Counted from the first letter of the stretch, positions 1 through 5,919 are shown. The stretch is DNA of 7,235 nt from an uncultured Collinsella sp. (GCA_958407555.1 CATYJC010000090.1:1-7235); one strand, 5' to 3'. Numbers and translations are program-made. The notes: generated by a model not told the origin, from the letters alone.

Positions 1-16
1 GATTCGTCGACAGTCA

Positions 17-57
17 AAGGGTAGCTAAAATAGCCCCGTCCCAAATTAACTACCCTT
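17..57. repeat. Inverted repeat downstream of aroC
   Basis: An 8-bp perfect inverted repeat, AAGGGTAG at 17-24 and CTACCCTT at 50-57, encloses a 25-nt spacer. The spacer contains a smaller dyad, GCTA-AAA-TAGC (24-34). It lies just after the aroC stop codon, so in the aro mRNA it would fold into a hairpin with a long loop. On the minus strand it is followed by only a short T run (TTTGAC), so it is a poor intrinsic terminator. It could instead be an mRNA 3'-end stabilising structure or one copy of a dispersed intergenic repeat. The repeat is seen directly; its role is inferred. Confidence 0.5.
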
Positions 58-69
58 GGGGTGGGTGGG

Positions 70-1167
70 TTAGCGCTGGCCTGCGTCCTCGAGGAGGGCG
101 TCCCAGATGGCGAGCGCCGCGGCTGCCTCGGCTACGGGGACGGCGCGCGGGACGATGCAGGGATCGTGGCGGCCATGGACCGAGAGCTCGGCATTTTCCA
201 TGGTGTCCATGTCCACGGTCTGTTGCTCGCGACCGATGGAGGGCGTCGGCTTTACGGCCATCCGCCACATGACGGGTGCGCCGGTGGAAATGCCGCCCAG
301 GATGCCGCCGGCGTTATTGGACTCGACCGCAATCTCGCCGGTCTCGGCATCAACGCGGTACGGATCGTTGTTCTCACTGCCGCGCATGGCGGCCACGGCA
401 AAGCCCATGCCAAACTCCACGCCCTTTACGGCGGGAATGCCAAACGCGATCTGCGCGATGCGGTTCTCGATGCCGTCGAACATGGGGTCGCCGATGCCCG
501 CGGGAAGCCCGTAGATGCCGCACTCCACGATGCCACCGATGCTGTCGAGCTCGTCGCGTGCGGCCAGAATTTCCTCGCGCATGCGACCGGCGGCCGCTGC
601 GTCGATGCAGGGCAGGTCGTTGGTAAGGATTGCCTTGCGGTCGGCCTCGCGATAGACCATGTCGTCCATGGGCAGGTCGGAGATGACGCCGATTTGCGCC
701 ACGTGAGCCATGACCTTGATGCCGCGGGCCTCGAGTGCCTGCAGCGCGATGCCGCCAGCGATGCACAAGGGGGCCGTCAGGCGGCCGGAGAAGTGTCCGC
801 CGCCGGCGACGTCGTGCATGTTGTGGTACTTCACGCGCGCAGGAAAGTCTGCGTGCCCTGGGCGGGGCTTGCGGCGCAGCTCGGAATAGTCCTTGGAGCG
901 CGTGTTGGTGTTTTCGATAATTGCTGCGATGGGTGCGCCAGTGGTGTGTCCGTCGACCACACCGGCAATGATATGCGCGGCGTCGGCCTCACGGCGCTTG
1001 GTTGCGGTCTCGTCGCGGCCGGGGGCGCGACGGTCCAAAAAGGCCTGCAGCGTCTCCTGGTCCACGGCGATGCCCGCGGGGACACCGTCGAGCGAGCAGC
1101 CGATAGCAGGGGAGTGCGACTGACCGAAGATGCTTAAGTGCAAAACGTTGCCAAAGGTCGAGGACAT
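70..1167 (-). CDS. aroC: Chorismate synthase
   Basis: Cytosolic enzyme that converts 5-enolpyruvylshikimate-3-phosphate (EPSP) to chorismate by 1,4-anti elimination of phosphate, needing reduced FMN; it is the last common step to Phe, Tyr and Trp. The 365-residue length is normal. Visible motifs are FGQSH at 14-18 (His18 is the conserved active-site histidine of the usual GESHG), RPGHAD at 102-107 with the second active-site histidine, NNAGGILGGISTG at 284-296, and GRHDPCIVPRAVPV near 332-345. Residues 122-129 read GGGHFSGR, where most bacterial enzymes have a G-SSARET type sequence; I associate this variant with Clostridia. The ATG at 1167 was preferred to an in-frame ATG at 1218 because GAGGAGGAA lies 4 nt upstream and the family N-terminus begins here. 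That site is made by the last codons of aroA, 1 nt away, so the genes are probably translationally coupled. Confidence 0.97.
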   Translation of the reverse strand: MSSTFGNVLHLSIFGQSHSPAIGCSLDGVPAGIAVDQETLQAFLDRRAPGRDETATKRREADAAHIIAGVVDGHTTGAPIAAIIENTNTRSKDYSELRRKPRPGHADFPARVKYHNMHDVAGGGHFSGRLTAPLCIAGGIALQALEARGIKVMAHVAQIGVISDLPMDDMVYREADRKAILTNDLPCIDAAAAGRMREEILAARDELDSIGGIVECGIYGLPAGIGDPMFDGIENRIAQIAFGIPAVKGVEFGMGFAVAAMRGSENNDPYRVDAETGEIAVESNNAGGILGGISTGAPVMWRMAVKPTPSIGREQQTVDMDTMENAELSVHGRHDPCIVPRAVPVAEAAAALAIWDALLEDAGQR

Positions 1168-1168
1168 G

Positions 1169-2488
1169 CTATTCCTCCTCGAGCGTGACCTTGCCGCCCA
1201 GCAGGCGGTAGTGGTCAAAGAAATCGGGATAGGACTTGTTGATGGCCTCGGCGCCGTGGATCACGACCTCGCCGGTGGCACGGCTCGCGGCGATGGCGGC
1301 CATCATGGCGATGCGGTGGTCGTTGTGCGAATCGACCTCGCCGCCGGTAAAGGCGTCGACACCCTTGATGATGAGGTCGTCGCCGGCAATGCGCACCTGT
1401 GCGCCCAGCGCGGTGAGCTCGCGGGTGGTGGTGGCCAAGCGATCGGATTCCTTGATGCGCAGGCGGGCGCAGTCGCGGATGAACGTGCGACCCTGCGCCA
1501 ACGATGCCACGGCCGAGATTACGGGCACCAGGTCGGGGATGTCGTGCGCGCTCATCTCAAAGCCGGCGAGCTTGTCGGATTGCACGGTGGCGGCGTTGGT
1601 GGAGCGCACGATGCGGGCACCAAAGCGCGAGAGCGCGGCAAGCACGTTGCGATCACCCTGGGCCGAGCTAAGCGACACACCCTCGACGGTGATGGGCTGG
1701 GTGCCGATGGCGCCTGCGCACAGCCAGAAGGCGGCGTTGGACCAGTCGCCCTCGACAGCCACGTTGCCAGGCGTGCGGTACGAGCCGCTGTTCACGCGGA
1801 AGTTCGTGATCTCGGGCTGACCGTCCTTGGCGGGGATACGCTCGACGTTGACCTCGACGCCGAAGGCCTTCATGGCCTGGATGGTCAGGTTGATATAGGG
1901 GCGGCTCTCGATAAGGCCGGTCACCTGCACGCAGGAGGGCTGGGCCAGAAGCGGGGCTGCCAGCAGCAGGCCGGAGATGTACTGCGAGCTCACGTTGCCC
2001 GGCAGGATAAAGGTGCCCGGGCGCATGCGGCCGCTTGTCTTGAGCGGAAAGCCGCCTAGACCCTGCAGGTCGCAGCCGGCGGCAATGATCTCGTCGGAGA
2101 GCGGGGAGAGGGGGCGTGCACCCAGACGGCCCTGGCCAACAAAGGTTGCCTCTGCTCCCAGCGCGCAGGCGACGGGCAGCATAAAGCGGAGCGTGGAGCC
2201 GCTCTCGCCGCAGTCGAGCGTGCCGCCCGCAAGTGCCTTGAGCAGGCCGAACTCAATACTCTTCATGGTGGGATGTACCTGGAAGCCATCCTCGACGGTC
2301 TCGATGCGGGCACCCAGGGCCGTGAGACAGCGCACCGTGGCCTCGATATCGGCGCAGGTGGTGTTGCAAGTGACGTGCGTCTCGCCGTTGGCGAGTGCGG
2401 CGCAGATAATCAAGCGGTGCGCCATCGACTTAGACGCGATGGCGGGGACGGTGCCCTTGAGCGGGGAGGGGGTGATGCGGGCTAGCAT
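1169..2488 (-). CDS. aroA: 3-phosphoshikimate 1-carboxyvinyltransferase (EPSP synthase)
   Basis: Transfers the enolpyruvyl group of phosphoenolpyruvate to shikimate-3-phosphate, step six of the shikimate pathway. The 439 residues show the two-domain family pattern. ASKSMAHR at 18-25 supplies the substrate-binding Lys20, Ser21 and Arg25. CGESGSTLRF at 93-102 is the PEP-binding loop, which is NAGTAMRPL in E. coli. NVSSQYISGLL lies at 165-175, DIPD at 316-319 (catalytic Asp319), RIKESDRL at 344-351 (Glu347), DHRIAM at 390-395 and KSYPDFF at 418-424 (Lys418). All expected catalytic residues are present. The ATG at 2488 overlaps the aroB end by 7 nt, and AAGGGAG (2499-2505) lies 10 nt upstream. 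The stop is 1 nt before aroC. The gene supplies the substrate of AroC and is probably coupled to both neighbours. Confidence 0.97.
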   Translation of the reverse strand: MLARITPSPLKGTVPAIASKSMAHRLIICAALANGETHVTCNTTCADIEATVRCLTALGARIETVEDGFQVHPTMKSIEFGLLKALAGGTLDCGESGSTLRFMLPVACALGAEATFVGQGRLGARPLSPLSDEIIAAGCDLQGLGGFPLKTSGRMRPGTFILPGNVSSQYISGLLLAAPLLAQPSCVQVTGLIESRPYINLTIQAMKAFGVEVNVERIPAKDGQPEITNFRVNSGSYRTPGNVAVEGDWSNAAFWLCAGAIGTQPITVEGVSLSSAQGDRNVLAALSRFGARIVRSTNAATVQSDKLAGFEMSAHDIPDLVPVISAVASLAQGRTFIRDCARLRIKESDRLATTTRELTALGAQVRIAGDDLIIKGVDAFTGGEVDSHNDHRIAMMAAIAASRATGEVVIHGAEAINKSYPDFFDHYRLLGGKVTLEEE

Positions 2489-3588
2489 GCGGATGCGGCT
2501 CCCTTCTGGCCGAGGCCCTCGGCAATTAAATCATGGAAGGTGGAAAGCGGCGTGCGGTCGATGCTGCAGCGGCCAATGCCGTGCGGAATCACCAGGTCGA
2601 TAGTGTCACCGGCGCGTTTTTTGTCGTGCAGCGCCTCGGCAAAGATGGCGTCGGCCGAAAGCCCGCAGCGGGTCTTGAGGCCGTGTCGGGCGCAGAGCTC
2701 CTCGATGCGGCCGGGGAGTTCGGCGTCGCAAATGCCGTGCAGGGCCGCGGCGCGCGTGATAATGCCCATGCCGATCGACACGCAGTTGCCGTGTCCCAGC
2801 TCAAAGTGCTCGCAGGCCTCGACGGCATGTCCGGCGCTGTGCCCAAAGTTGAGGAGCTTGCGCTGGTTGGTCTCGCGCTCGTCGGCAACGACCACGGCGC
2901 GCTTAATGTCGATGTTGCGGGCGATGATGAGCGCCACACGGGCCACGTCCTGGTTAAGCAGCTCAAGCGTGAGCGGGGTTTTCTCCAGTTCGGCGAAAAG
3001 CTCCGGATCGGCAATGACAGCGTGCTTGACGACCTCGCCGCAGCCGTCGGCGAACTGCTCGGGCGTGAGGGTGGCAAGGCATCCCACGTCGGCGATAACC
3101 ACGCTCGGTTGCCAAAAGGCACCGGCCAGGTTCTTGCCGGCAGCCAGGTCGATGGCCGTCTTGCCGCCCACCGACGAGTCCACCATGGCGAGCAGGCTCG
3201 TGGGGATCTGCACAAACTTGCAGCCGCGCATGTAGGTGGCGGCCACAAAGCCGGCCACGTCGCCCACAACGCCGCCGCCGAGCGCCACGATCACGTCGGA
3301 ACGCGAAAGCTCGTGCTCGGCTACAAACTCGAGAATGGCAACGTAGGTCTCGGCGCGCTTGTGTGCCTCGCCGGCCTCGAAGGTGCAAATGCTTACCTCA
3401 TAGCCTGACGCCTCCAGGCTCTGCTTGACGGGCATCTGGTAGAGCGGACCCACGTTGGTGTCCGTCACGATGACGGCGCGGGTGCCTCCAGCGGTGGCGC
3501 GAACGAGCGGCCCTGTCTGCTCCAGCAAAAAGGTGCCCACGTGCACCTGGTAGGGGCGTGCGGTGTCGATATCGATGGTAATCGCCAT
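2482..3588 (-). CDS. aroB: 3-dehydroquinate synthase
   Basis: NAD- and metal-dependent cyclisation of DAHP to 3-dehydroquinate, step two of the shikimate pathway. The 368-residue protein is full length. The dinucleotide-binding stretch GGGVVGDVAGF is at 104-114, followed by RGCKFVQIPTSLLAMVDSS (121-139) and GGKTAID (141-147). Metal ligands expected from the family are Glu185 in GEVVKHA, His250 in NFGHSAGHAVE and His266 in GHGNCVSIGM. The last motif differs from the more usual HGEAVAIGM but keeps the histidine. A lysine-rich DKK (322-324) precedes the C-terminal helices. The ATG at 3588 has AAAGGA at 3598-3603, 9 nt upstream. It follows tyrA by 36 nt, the widest gap in the operon, and overlaps aroA by 7 nt. 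Confidence 0.97.
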   Translation of the reverse strand: MAITIDIDTARPYQVHVGTFLLEQTGPLVRATAGGTRAVIVTDTNVGPLYQMPVKQSLEASGYEVSICTFEAGEAHKRAETYVAILEFVAEHELSRSDVIVALGGGVVGDVAGFVAATYMRGCKFVQIPTSLLAMVDSSVGGKTAIDLAAGKNLAGAFWQPSVVIADVGCLATLTPEQFADGCGEVVKHAVIADPELFAELEKTPLTLELLNQDVARVALIIARNIDIKRAVVVADERETNQRKLLNFGHSAGHAVEACEHFELGHGNCVSIGMGIITRAAALHGICDAELPGRIEELCARHGLKTRCGLSADAIFAEALHDKKRAGDTIDLVIPHGIGRCSIDRTPLSTFHDLIAEGLGQKGAASAC

Positions 3589-3597
3589 AAGCTATGG

Positions 3598-3603
3598 TCC
3601 TTT
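3598..3603 (-). promoter_or_regulatory. Ribosome binding site of aroB
   Basis: AAAGGA on the minus strand lies 9 nt before the aroB ATG, within the 36-nt gap after tyrA. It supports independent re-initiation at aroB and fixes the start. No promoter-like hexamers are evident in the gap. Confidence 0.6.
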
Positions 3604-3624
3604 CGACCTGGCGTGATGGGTGGT

Positions 3625-4539
3625 CTAGTGGGCGCTCTCATCGTCGAGTGCGCGCTTGATGCGATCGCCCTCGGCAAGGAGATTCTCAAGATAACGCTGG
3701 TCGCGGTTCTTGAGCGCACGGCTGTAGGCGCCGAGCGCATCGATCAGATGGTCGATCTCGAAGGCGAGAGCGTCGGCGTCGTCAATCATGAGCTCGGACC
3801 ACATCTGCGGGTTGAGGTGTGCCACGCGCGTGAGGTCGCGGTAGCTGCCGGCCGAAAAGCCGTGGTGGACCTGGGCGGTGGGGCTCTTTACGTAGGCGTT
3901 GGACACCACGTGCGCGAGCTGGCTCGTAAAGGCGATCACGCGGTCGTGCTCGGCGGCGGCAGTCACGCTGAACTTGCCAAACCCCAAGGGGCGCACCATC
4001 TCGCGCACCTGGCCCAAGAGCTCCAGTTTGAGGGCATCGTCTACCGCGGGCGGAACGAGCACGAGTGGTGCGCCCTGGAACAGGTCGGCGCGGGAGTGCG
4101 CGTAGCCCGAGAACTGCGTGCCCGCCATGGGGTGTGCGCCCACAAAGTAAAAGCCGTGCTCTCGTGCGAGCTCAAAGGCCCGCTCACACACAATGCCCTT
4201 CACACCCACGGTGTCGATTACCACGGGGCCCATGATGGCTTCGGTGTCGGTAGCGTCGGCGAGCGCCTGGGCGTGGGCCTCGAGCCACTCGATGCATGCC
4301 TCGGGATAGCAGGCAAGGACGATGATGTCGCACTCACCGAGCGTCTCGTCGTTGAGCTCGCCGGCGACGGTACCCATGCTGGCGGCCGTCATCACGTCAT
4401 CGTCGGGGTCCCAGGCAAGCACGCGAACGCCCGCCTGCGCATAGCCGCGGGCAAAGCTGCCGCCGATGAGGCCCAGGCCCACGATGCCGGCGCACTTGGG
4501 GCCGCCTTGGTTGACGCGTGCGTTTCTCACCGTACCCAT
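3625..4539 (-). CDS. tyrA: Prephenate dehydrogenase (tyrosine branch)
   Basis: Oxidative decarboxylation of prephenate to 4-hydroxyphenylpyruvate using NAD or NADP, the committed step to tyrosine. The 304 residues begin with a Rossmann nucleotide-binding fold: GLGLIGGS at 21-28 and an acidic residue in LAWDPDD (41-47). GAHPMAGTQFSGY at 134-146 carries the conserved histidine of the active site. TSQLAHVVSNAY at 205-216 and AGSYRDLTRVA at 230-240 are family motifs of the helical dimerisation domain. There is no fused chorismate mutase and no C-terminal ACT domain, so tyrosine feedback, if any, would not use that domain. An arogenate dehydrogenase role cannot be excluded from sequence. The start is the least certain in the operon: the ATG at 4539, 3 nt after the aroF-type gene, has only a weak TAGG-like site, and an in-frame GTG lies three codons in (4530). 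Coupling to the upstream stop is likely. Confidence 0.93.
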   Translation of the reverse strand: MGTVRNARVNQGGPKCAGIVGLGLIGGSFARGYAQAGVRVLAWDPDDDVMTAASMGTVAGELNDETLGECDIIVLACYPEACIEWLEAHAQALADATDTEAIMGPVVIDTVGVKGIVCERAFELAREHGFYFVGAHPMAGTQFSGYAHSRADLFQGAPLVLVPPAVDDALKLELLGQVREMVRPLGFGKFSVTAAAEHDRVIAFTSQLAHVVSNAYVKSPTAQVHHGFSAGSYRDLTRVAHLNPQMWSELMIDDADALAFEIDHLIDALGAYSRALKNRDQRYLENLLAEGDRIKRALDDESAH

Positions 4540-4542
4540 GGC

Positions 4543-5565
4543 CTACACCATGGTCTCTTGGCAGACGACCTCGCGGATGGCGCGGATGCGGCGCATGGTG
4601 TCATCGAACTGGTCAGGCGTGAGGGCCTGAGCGCCGTCGGACCAAGCGTGGCTCGGGTCGTCGTGGACCTCGATCTCCAGGCCGTTGGCGCCGCAGGCGG
4701 TCGCAGCGAGCGCCATGGGCTCGACATAGCGGGTGTAGCCGGTGGCGTGGCTGGGGTCGGCGACGACGGGCAGGTGCGACAGGTGGTGCAGCACCGGCAC
4801 GGCGTTGAGGTCGAAGGTGTTGCGGGTGCGGGTCTCGAAGGTGCGAATGCCGCGCTCGCACAGGATGACGTTGTCGTTGCCCTCGCTCATGATGTACTCG
4901 GCAGCCATGAGCAGCTCGTCGACGGTGCCGGACATGCCGCGCTTGAGCAGGACCGGGGTCTTGGTCTTGCCGACCTCCTTGAGCAGGGGGAAGTTCTGCG
5001 CGTTGCGGGCGCCGATCTGCATGACGTCGATCTTCTTATCCAAGAAGACCTGCACGTCGCGCGGGTCCATGATCTCGGTGACGATCGGCATGTCGAGCTC
5101 GGCGGATGCCTCGCACAGCAGGTCCAGGCCGGCGGGGCCCATGCCCTGGTAGGCGTACGGGGAGGTGCGGGGCTTGTAGGCGCCGCCGCGCAGCATCGTG
5201 GCGCCGGCGGCCTTTACGCGGCGGGCGATGCGGATGAGGTTCTCGCCCTCGACGGAGCAGGGGCCGGCGATGACCTGGAACTGGTCGCCGCCGATTTTGA
5301 CGCCGTGCCCGCAGTCGATGATGGAGTCCTCGGGGTGGAACTTGCGGTTGGCGCGCTTAAAAGGCTCGGAGACGCGCTGCACGCGCTCGACGACATCCAT
5401 GGACTCGAGCAGGAACGGGTCGATCTTGGTCGTATCGCCCACCAGGCCGATGATGGTCTCGTTCTCGCCGCGCGAGACGTCGGTCTTGAGACCCTTCTTC
5501 TCAATCCAGCTGACGATATGGCCGACGGCCTCGTCGCTGGCGCTCTGCTTTAAAATCGCAATCAT
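4543..5565 (-). CDS. aroF: 3-deoxy-7-phosphoheptulonate (DAHP) synthase, type I-beta, with N-terminal regulatory domain
   Basis: Condenses phosphoenolpyruvate with erythrose-4-phosphate, the first and usually flux-controlling step of the shikimate pathway. The 340 residues match the type I-beta pattern of Thermotoga maritima DAHP synthase almost end to end. Residues 1-70 form the ferredoxin-like domain that mediates tyrosine inhibition in that enzyme, then FHPED (76-80), then the TIM barrel. Barrel motifs are AGPCSVEG (100-107), LRGGAYKPRTSPY (125-137), QIGARNAQNF (183-192), LLKRG (206-210), ILCERGIRTFE (234-244) and DPSHATG (270-276). Metal ligands expected from the Thermotoga enzyme are Cys103, His273, Glu299 and Asp310, all present at a constant offset of one. 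The ATG at 5565 was chosen over an in-frame ATG at 5613 because GAGAGG lies 6 nt upstream, the protein then starts exactly like the family, and the longer start lies inside a hairpin. It is the first gene of the operon; the symbol varies between organisms (aroF, aroG, aroA). Confidence 0.96.
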   Translation of the reverse strand: MIAILKQSASDEAVGHIVSWIEKKGLKTDVSRGENETIIGLVGDTTKIDPFLLESMDVVERVQRVSEPFKRANRKFHPEDSIIDCGHGVKIGGDQFQVIAGPCSVEGENLIRIARRVKAAGATMLRGGAYKPRTSPYAYQGMGPAGLDLLCEASAELDMPIVTEIMDPRDVQVFLDKKIDVMQIGARNAQNFPLLKEVGKTKTPVLLKRGMSGTVDELLMAAEYIMSEGNDNVILCERGIRTFETRTRNTFDLNAVPVLHHLSHLPVVADPSHATGYTRYVEPMALAATACGANGLEIEVHDDPSHAWSDGAQALTPDQFDDTMRRIRAIREVVCQETMV

Positions 5566-5636
5566 GGTGTGCCTCTCACCTCGATGGATAGCTCTTGCAA
5601 AAACGGCCCGCATCGCGAGCCGTTATATATGTGCAT
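5562..5636 (-). CDS. Possible 24-codon leader peptide upstream of DAHP synthase
   Basis: A short open frame starts at ATG 5636, beginning MHIYNGSRCG, and ends with a TGA that overlaps the DAHP synthase ATG as ATGA. It has one tyrosine codon (codon 4) and one phenylalanine codon (codon 12), and a terminator-like hairpin lies within it. No Shine-Dalgarno site precedes it. The upstream -10-like TATAAA ends 5 nt before the ATG, so transcription could begin at or next to the A of the ATG, giving a leaderless start. The ATGA overlap would suit translational coupling to aroF. The frame and overlap are seen directly; that it is translated is inference. A chance ORF is a real alternative, since it lacks the run of aromatic codons of classical attenuators. 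Confidence 0.3.
   Translation of the reverse strand: MHIYNGSRCGPFLQELSIEVRGTP
5572..5577 (-). promoter_or_regulatory. Ribosome binding site of DAHP synthase
   Basis: GAGAGG on the minus strand with a 6-nt spacer decides the start at 5565. Its TGAGAG core (5573-5578) is complementary to CTCTCA at 5636-5641 in the same leader, so it could be masked if transcription starts upstream of that sequence. Confidence 0.65.
5599..5624 (-). terminator. Terminator-like hairpin in the aro operon leader (candidate attenuator)
   Basis: Read on the minus strand, ACGGCTCGC pairs with GCGGGCCGT across a GAT loop (9 bp with one U-G pair, extendable by one A-U). It runs straight into five T residues (5603-5599) and then GC. 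The opposite strand has no U-run after the stem, so the hairpin is oriented toward the aro operon. It lies 34 nt before the DAHP synthase ATG, leaving no room for a promoter in between, so operon transcripts should have to pass it. The short U-run makes moderate termination more likely than complete termination. Confidence 0.5.
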
Positions 5637-5641
5637 GAGAG

Positions 5642-5671
5642 TTTATACTAATTGTTTCACTTTTGCGTTCT
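5642..5671 (-). promoter_or_regulatory. Candidate promoter of the aro operon
   Basis: The best -10-like hexamer on the minus strand upstream of aroF is TATAAA (5647-5642). The -35 match is poor: TTAGAA-like sequence (around 5667-5672) sits about 19-20 bp upstream, or 17 bp from an overlapping TAGTAT. A second option is TATAAC (5627-5622), 18 bp from TTAGTA. A promoter must lie in this interval because tRNA-Arg occupies the opposite strand upstream and the hairpin the space downstream. A weak -35 would fit activator dependence, but this is inference. Confidence 0.4.
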
Positions 5672-5678
5672 AAAGTGA
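5657..5678. promoter_or_regulatory. Dyad-symmetric site, possible operator
   Basis: TCACTTT (5657-5663) and AAAGTGA (5672-5678) form a perfect 7-bp inverted repeat with an 8-bp spacer, so the half-site centres are 15 bp apart. It overlaps the expected -35 region of the aro promoter, a usual place for a repressor or activator of an aromatic biosynthesis operon. It does not match the E. coli TyrR box (TGTAAA-N6-TTTACA) closely, and I cannot name a regulator. Confidence 0.4.
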
Positions 5679-5726
5679 GCCTCTGCGCCGTGTCTCCTAC
5701 GTAATTGCAAAGCTTTTTCTATTCTT

Positions 5727-5756
5727 TTGTTAGCCCGTGGCGCACTTGGGTATAAT
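5727..5756 (+). promoter_or_regulatory. Promoter of tRNA-Arg
   Basis: A consensus TATAAT -10 box (5751-5756) lies 18 bp after a TTGTTA -35 box (5727-5732, four of six matches to TTGACA). The 25 bp upstream are AT-rich with T runs, resembling an UP element. Transcription would begin near 5763, about 5 nt before the mature tRNA, as is usual for stable RNA genes. Confidence 0.8.
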
Positions 5757-5767
5757 GCCAACCGTTC

Positions 5768-5844
5768 GCCCTATTAGCTCAGGGGATTAGAGCGTCTGCC
5801 TCCGGAGCAGAAGGCCGTTGGTTCGAATCCAACATGGGGCACCA
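5768..5844 (+). tRNA. tRNA-Arg(CCG)
   Basis: A complete 77-nt cloverleaf with encoded CCA. The acceptor stem is GCCCTAT/ATGGGGC (7 bp, one T-G pair). The D stem is GCTC/GAGC with a nine-base loop, and the anticodon stem TCTGC/GCAGA encloses the loop CTCCGGA. The variable loop has five bases, and the T stem GTTGG/CCAAC encloses TTCGAAT. The anticodon at positions 34-36 is CCG, which reads the arginine codon CGG. It has its own promoter 12 bp upstream and a hairpin terminator just downstream, so it is probably a single-gene unit. The 3' end is intact with no sign of an integrated element. Confidence 0.97.
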
Positions 5845-5852
5845 TCGAACGT

Positions 5853-5890
5853 AAGACCGTCCGAACCTCGCATGGTCCGGGCGGTTTTCT
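5853..5890 (+). terminator. Intrinsic terminator after tRNA-Arg
   Basis: ACCGTCCGAACC (5856-5867) pairs with GGTCCGGGCGGT (5874-5885) across a 6-nt loop. The 12-bp stem has one G-T pair and one A-C mismatch and is followed by TTTTCTT. It starts 9 nt after the tRNA CCA end and is the strongest terminator in the window. It ends only about 30 bp before the chosen start of the ATPase gene. Confidence 0.85.
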
Positions 5891-5919
5891 TATACCGACG
5901 CGACGTGATGGGACGTGGT

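Noticed and set aside
1168..1218. Longer aroC starting at ATG 1218
   Set aside because: The extra 17 residues overlap aroA and have no family counterpart, and the strong GAGGAGG site points to 1167.
61..2059. Two plus-strand open frames (358 and 309 codons)
   Set aside because: They are antisense to aroC and aroA, which have complete catalytic motif sets; no homology is recognisable.
3541..5553. 670-codon open frame on the plus strand
   Set aside because: It is antisense to tyrA and the DAHP synthase gene, shows no family motifs and has a low-complexity composition typical of the complement of GC-biased codons.
5566..5613. Longer DAHP synthase starting at ATG 5613
   Set aside because: The start lies in the hairpin loop without a ribosome binding site, and the family N-terminus matches the start at 5565.
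5562..5700. T-box or known riboswitch in the aro leader
   Set aside because: There is no T-box core (AGGGTGGNACCGCG-like) or other aptamer signature that I recognise, and the space is too short.
5872..5919. Upstream in-frame ATG 5872 as the ATPase start
   Set aside because: It lies inside the terminator hairpin, has no ribosome binding site, and the added residues have no family counterpart.
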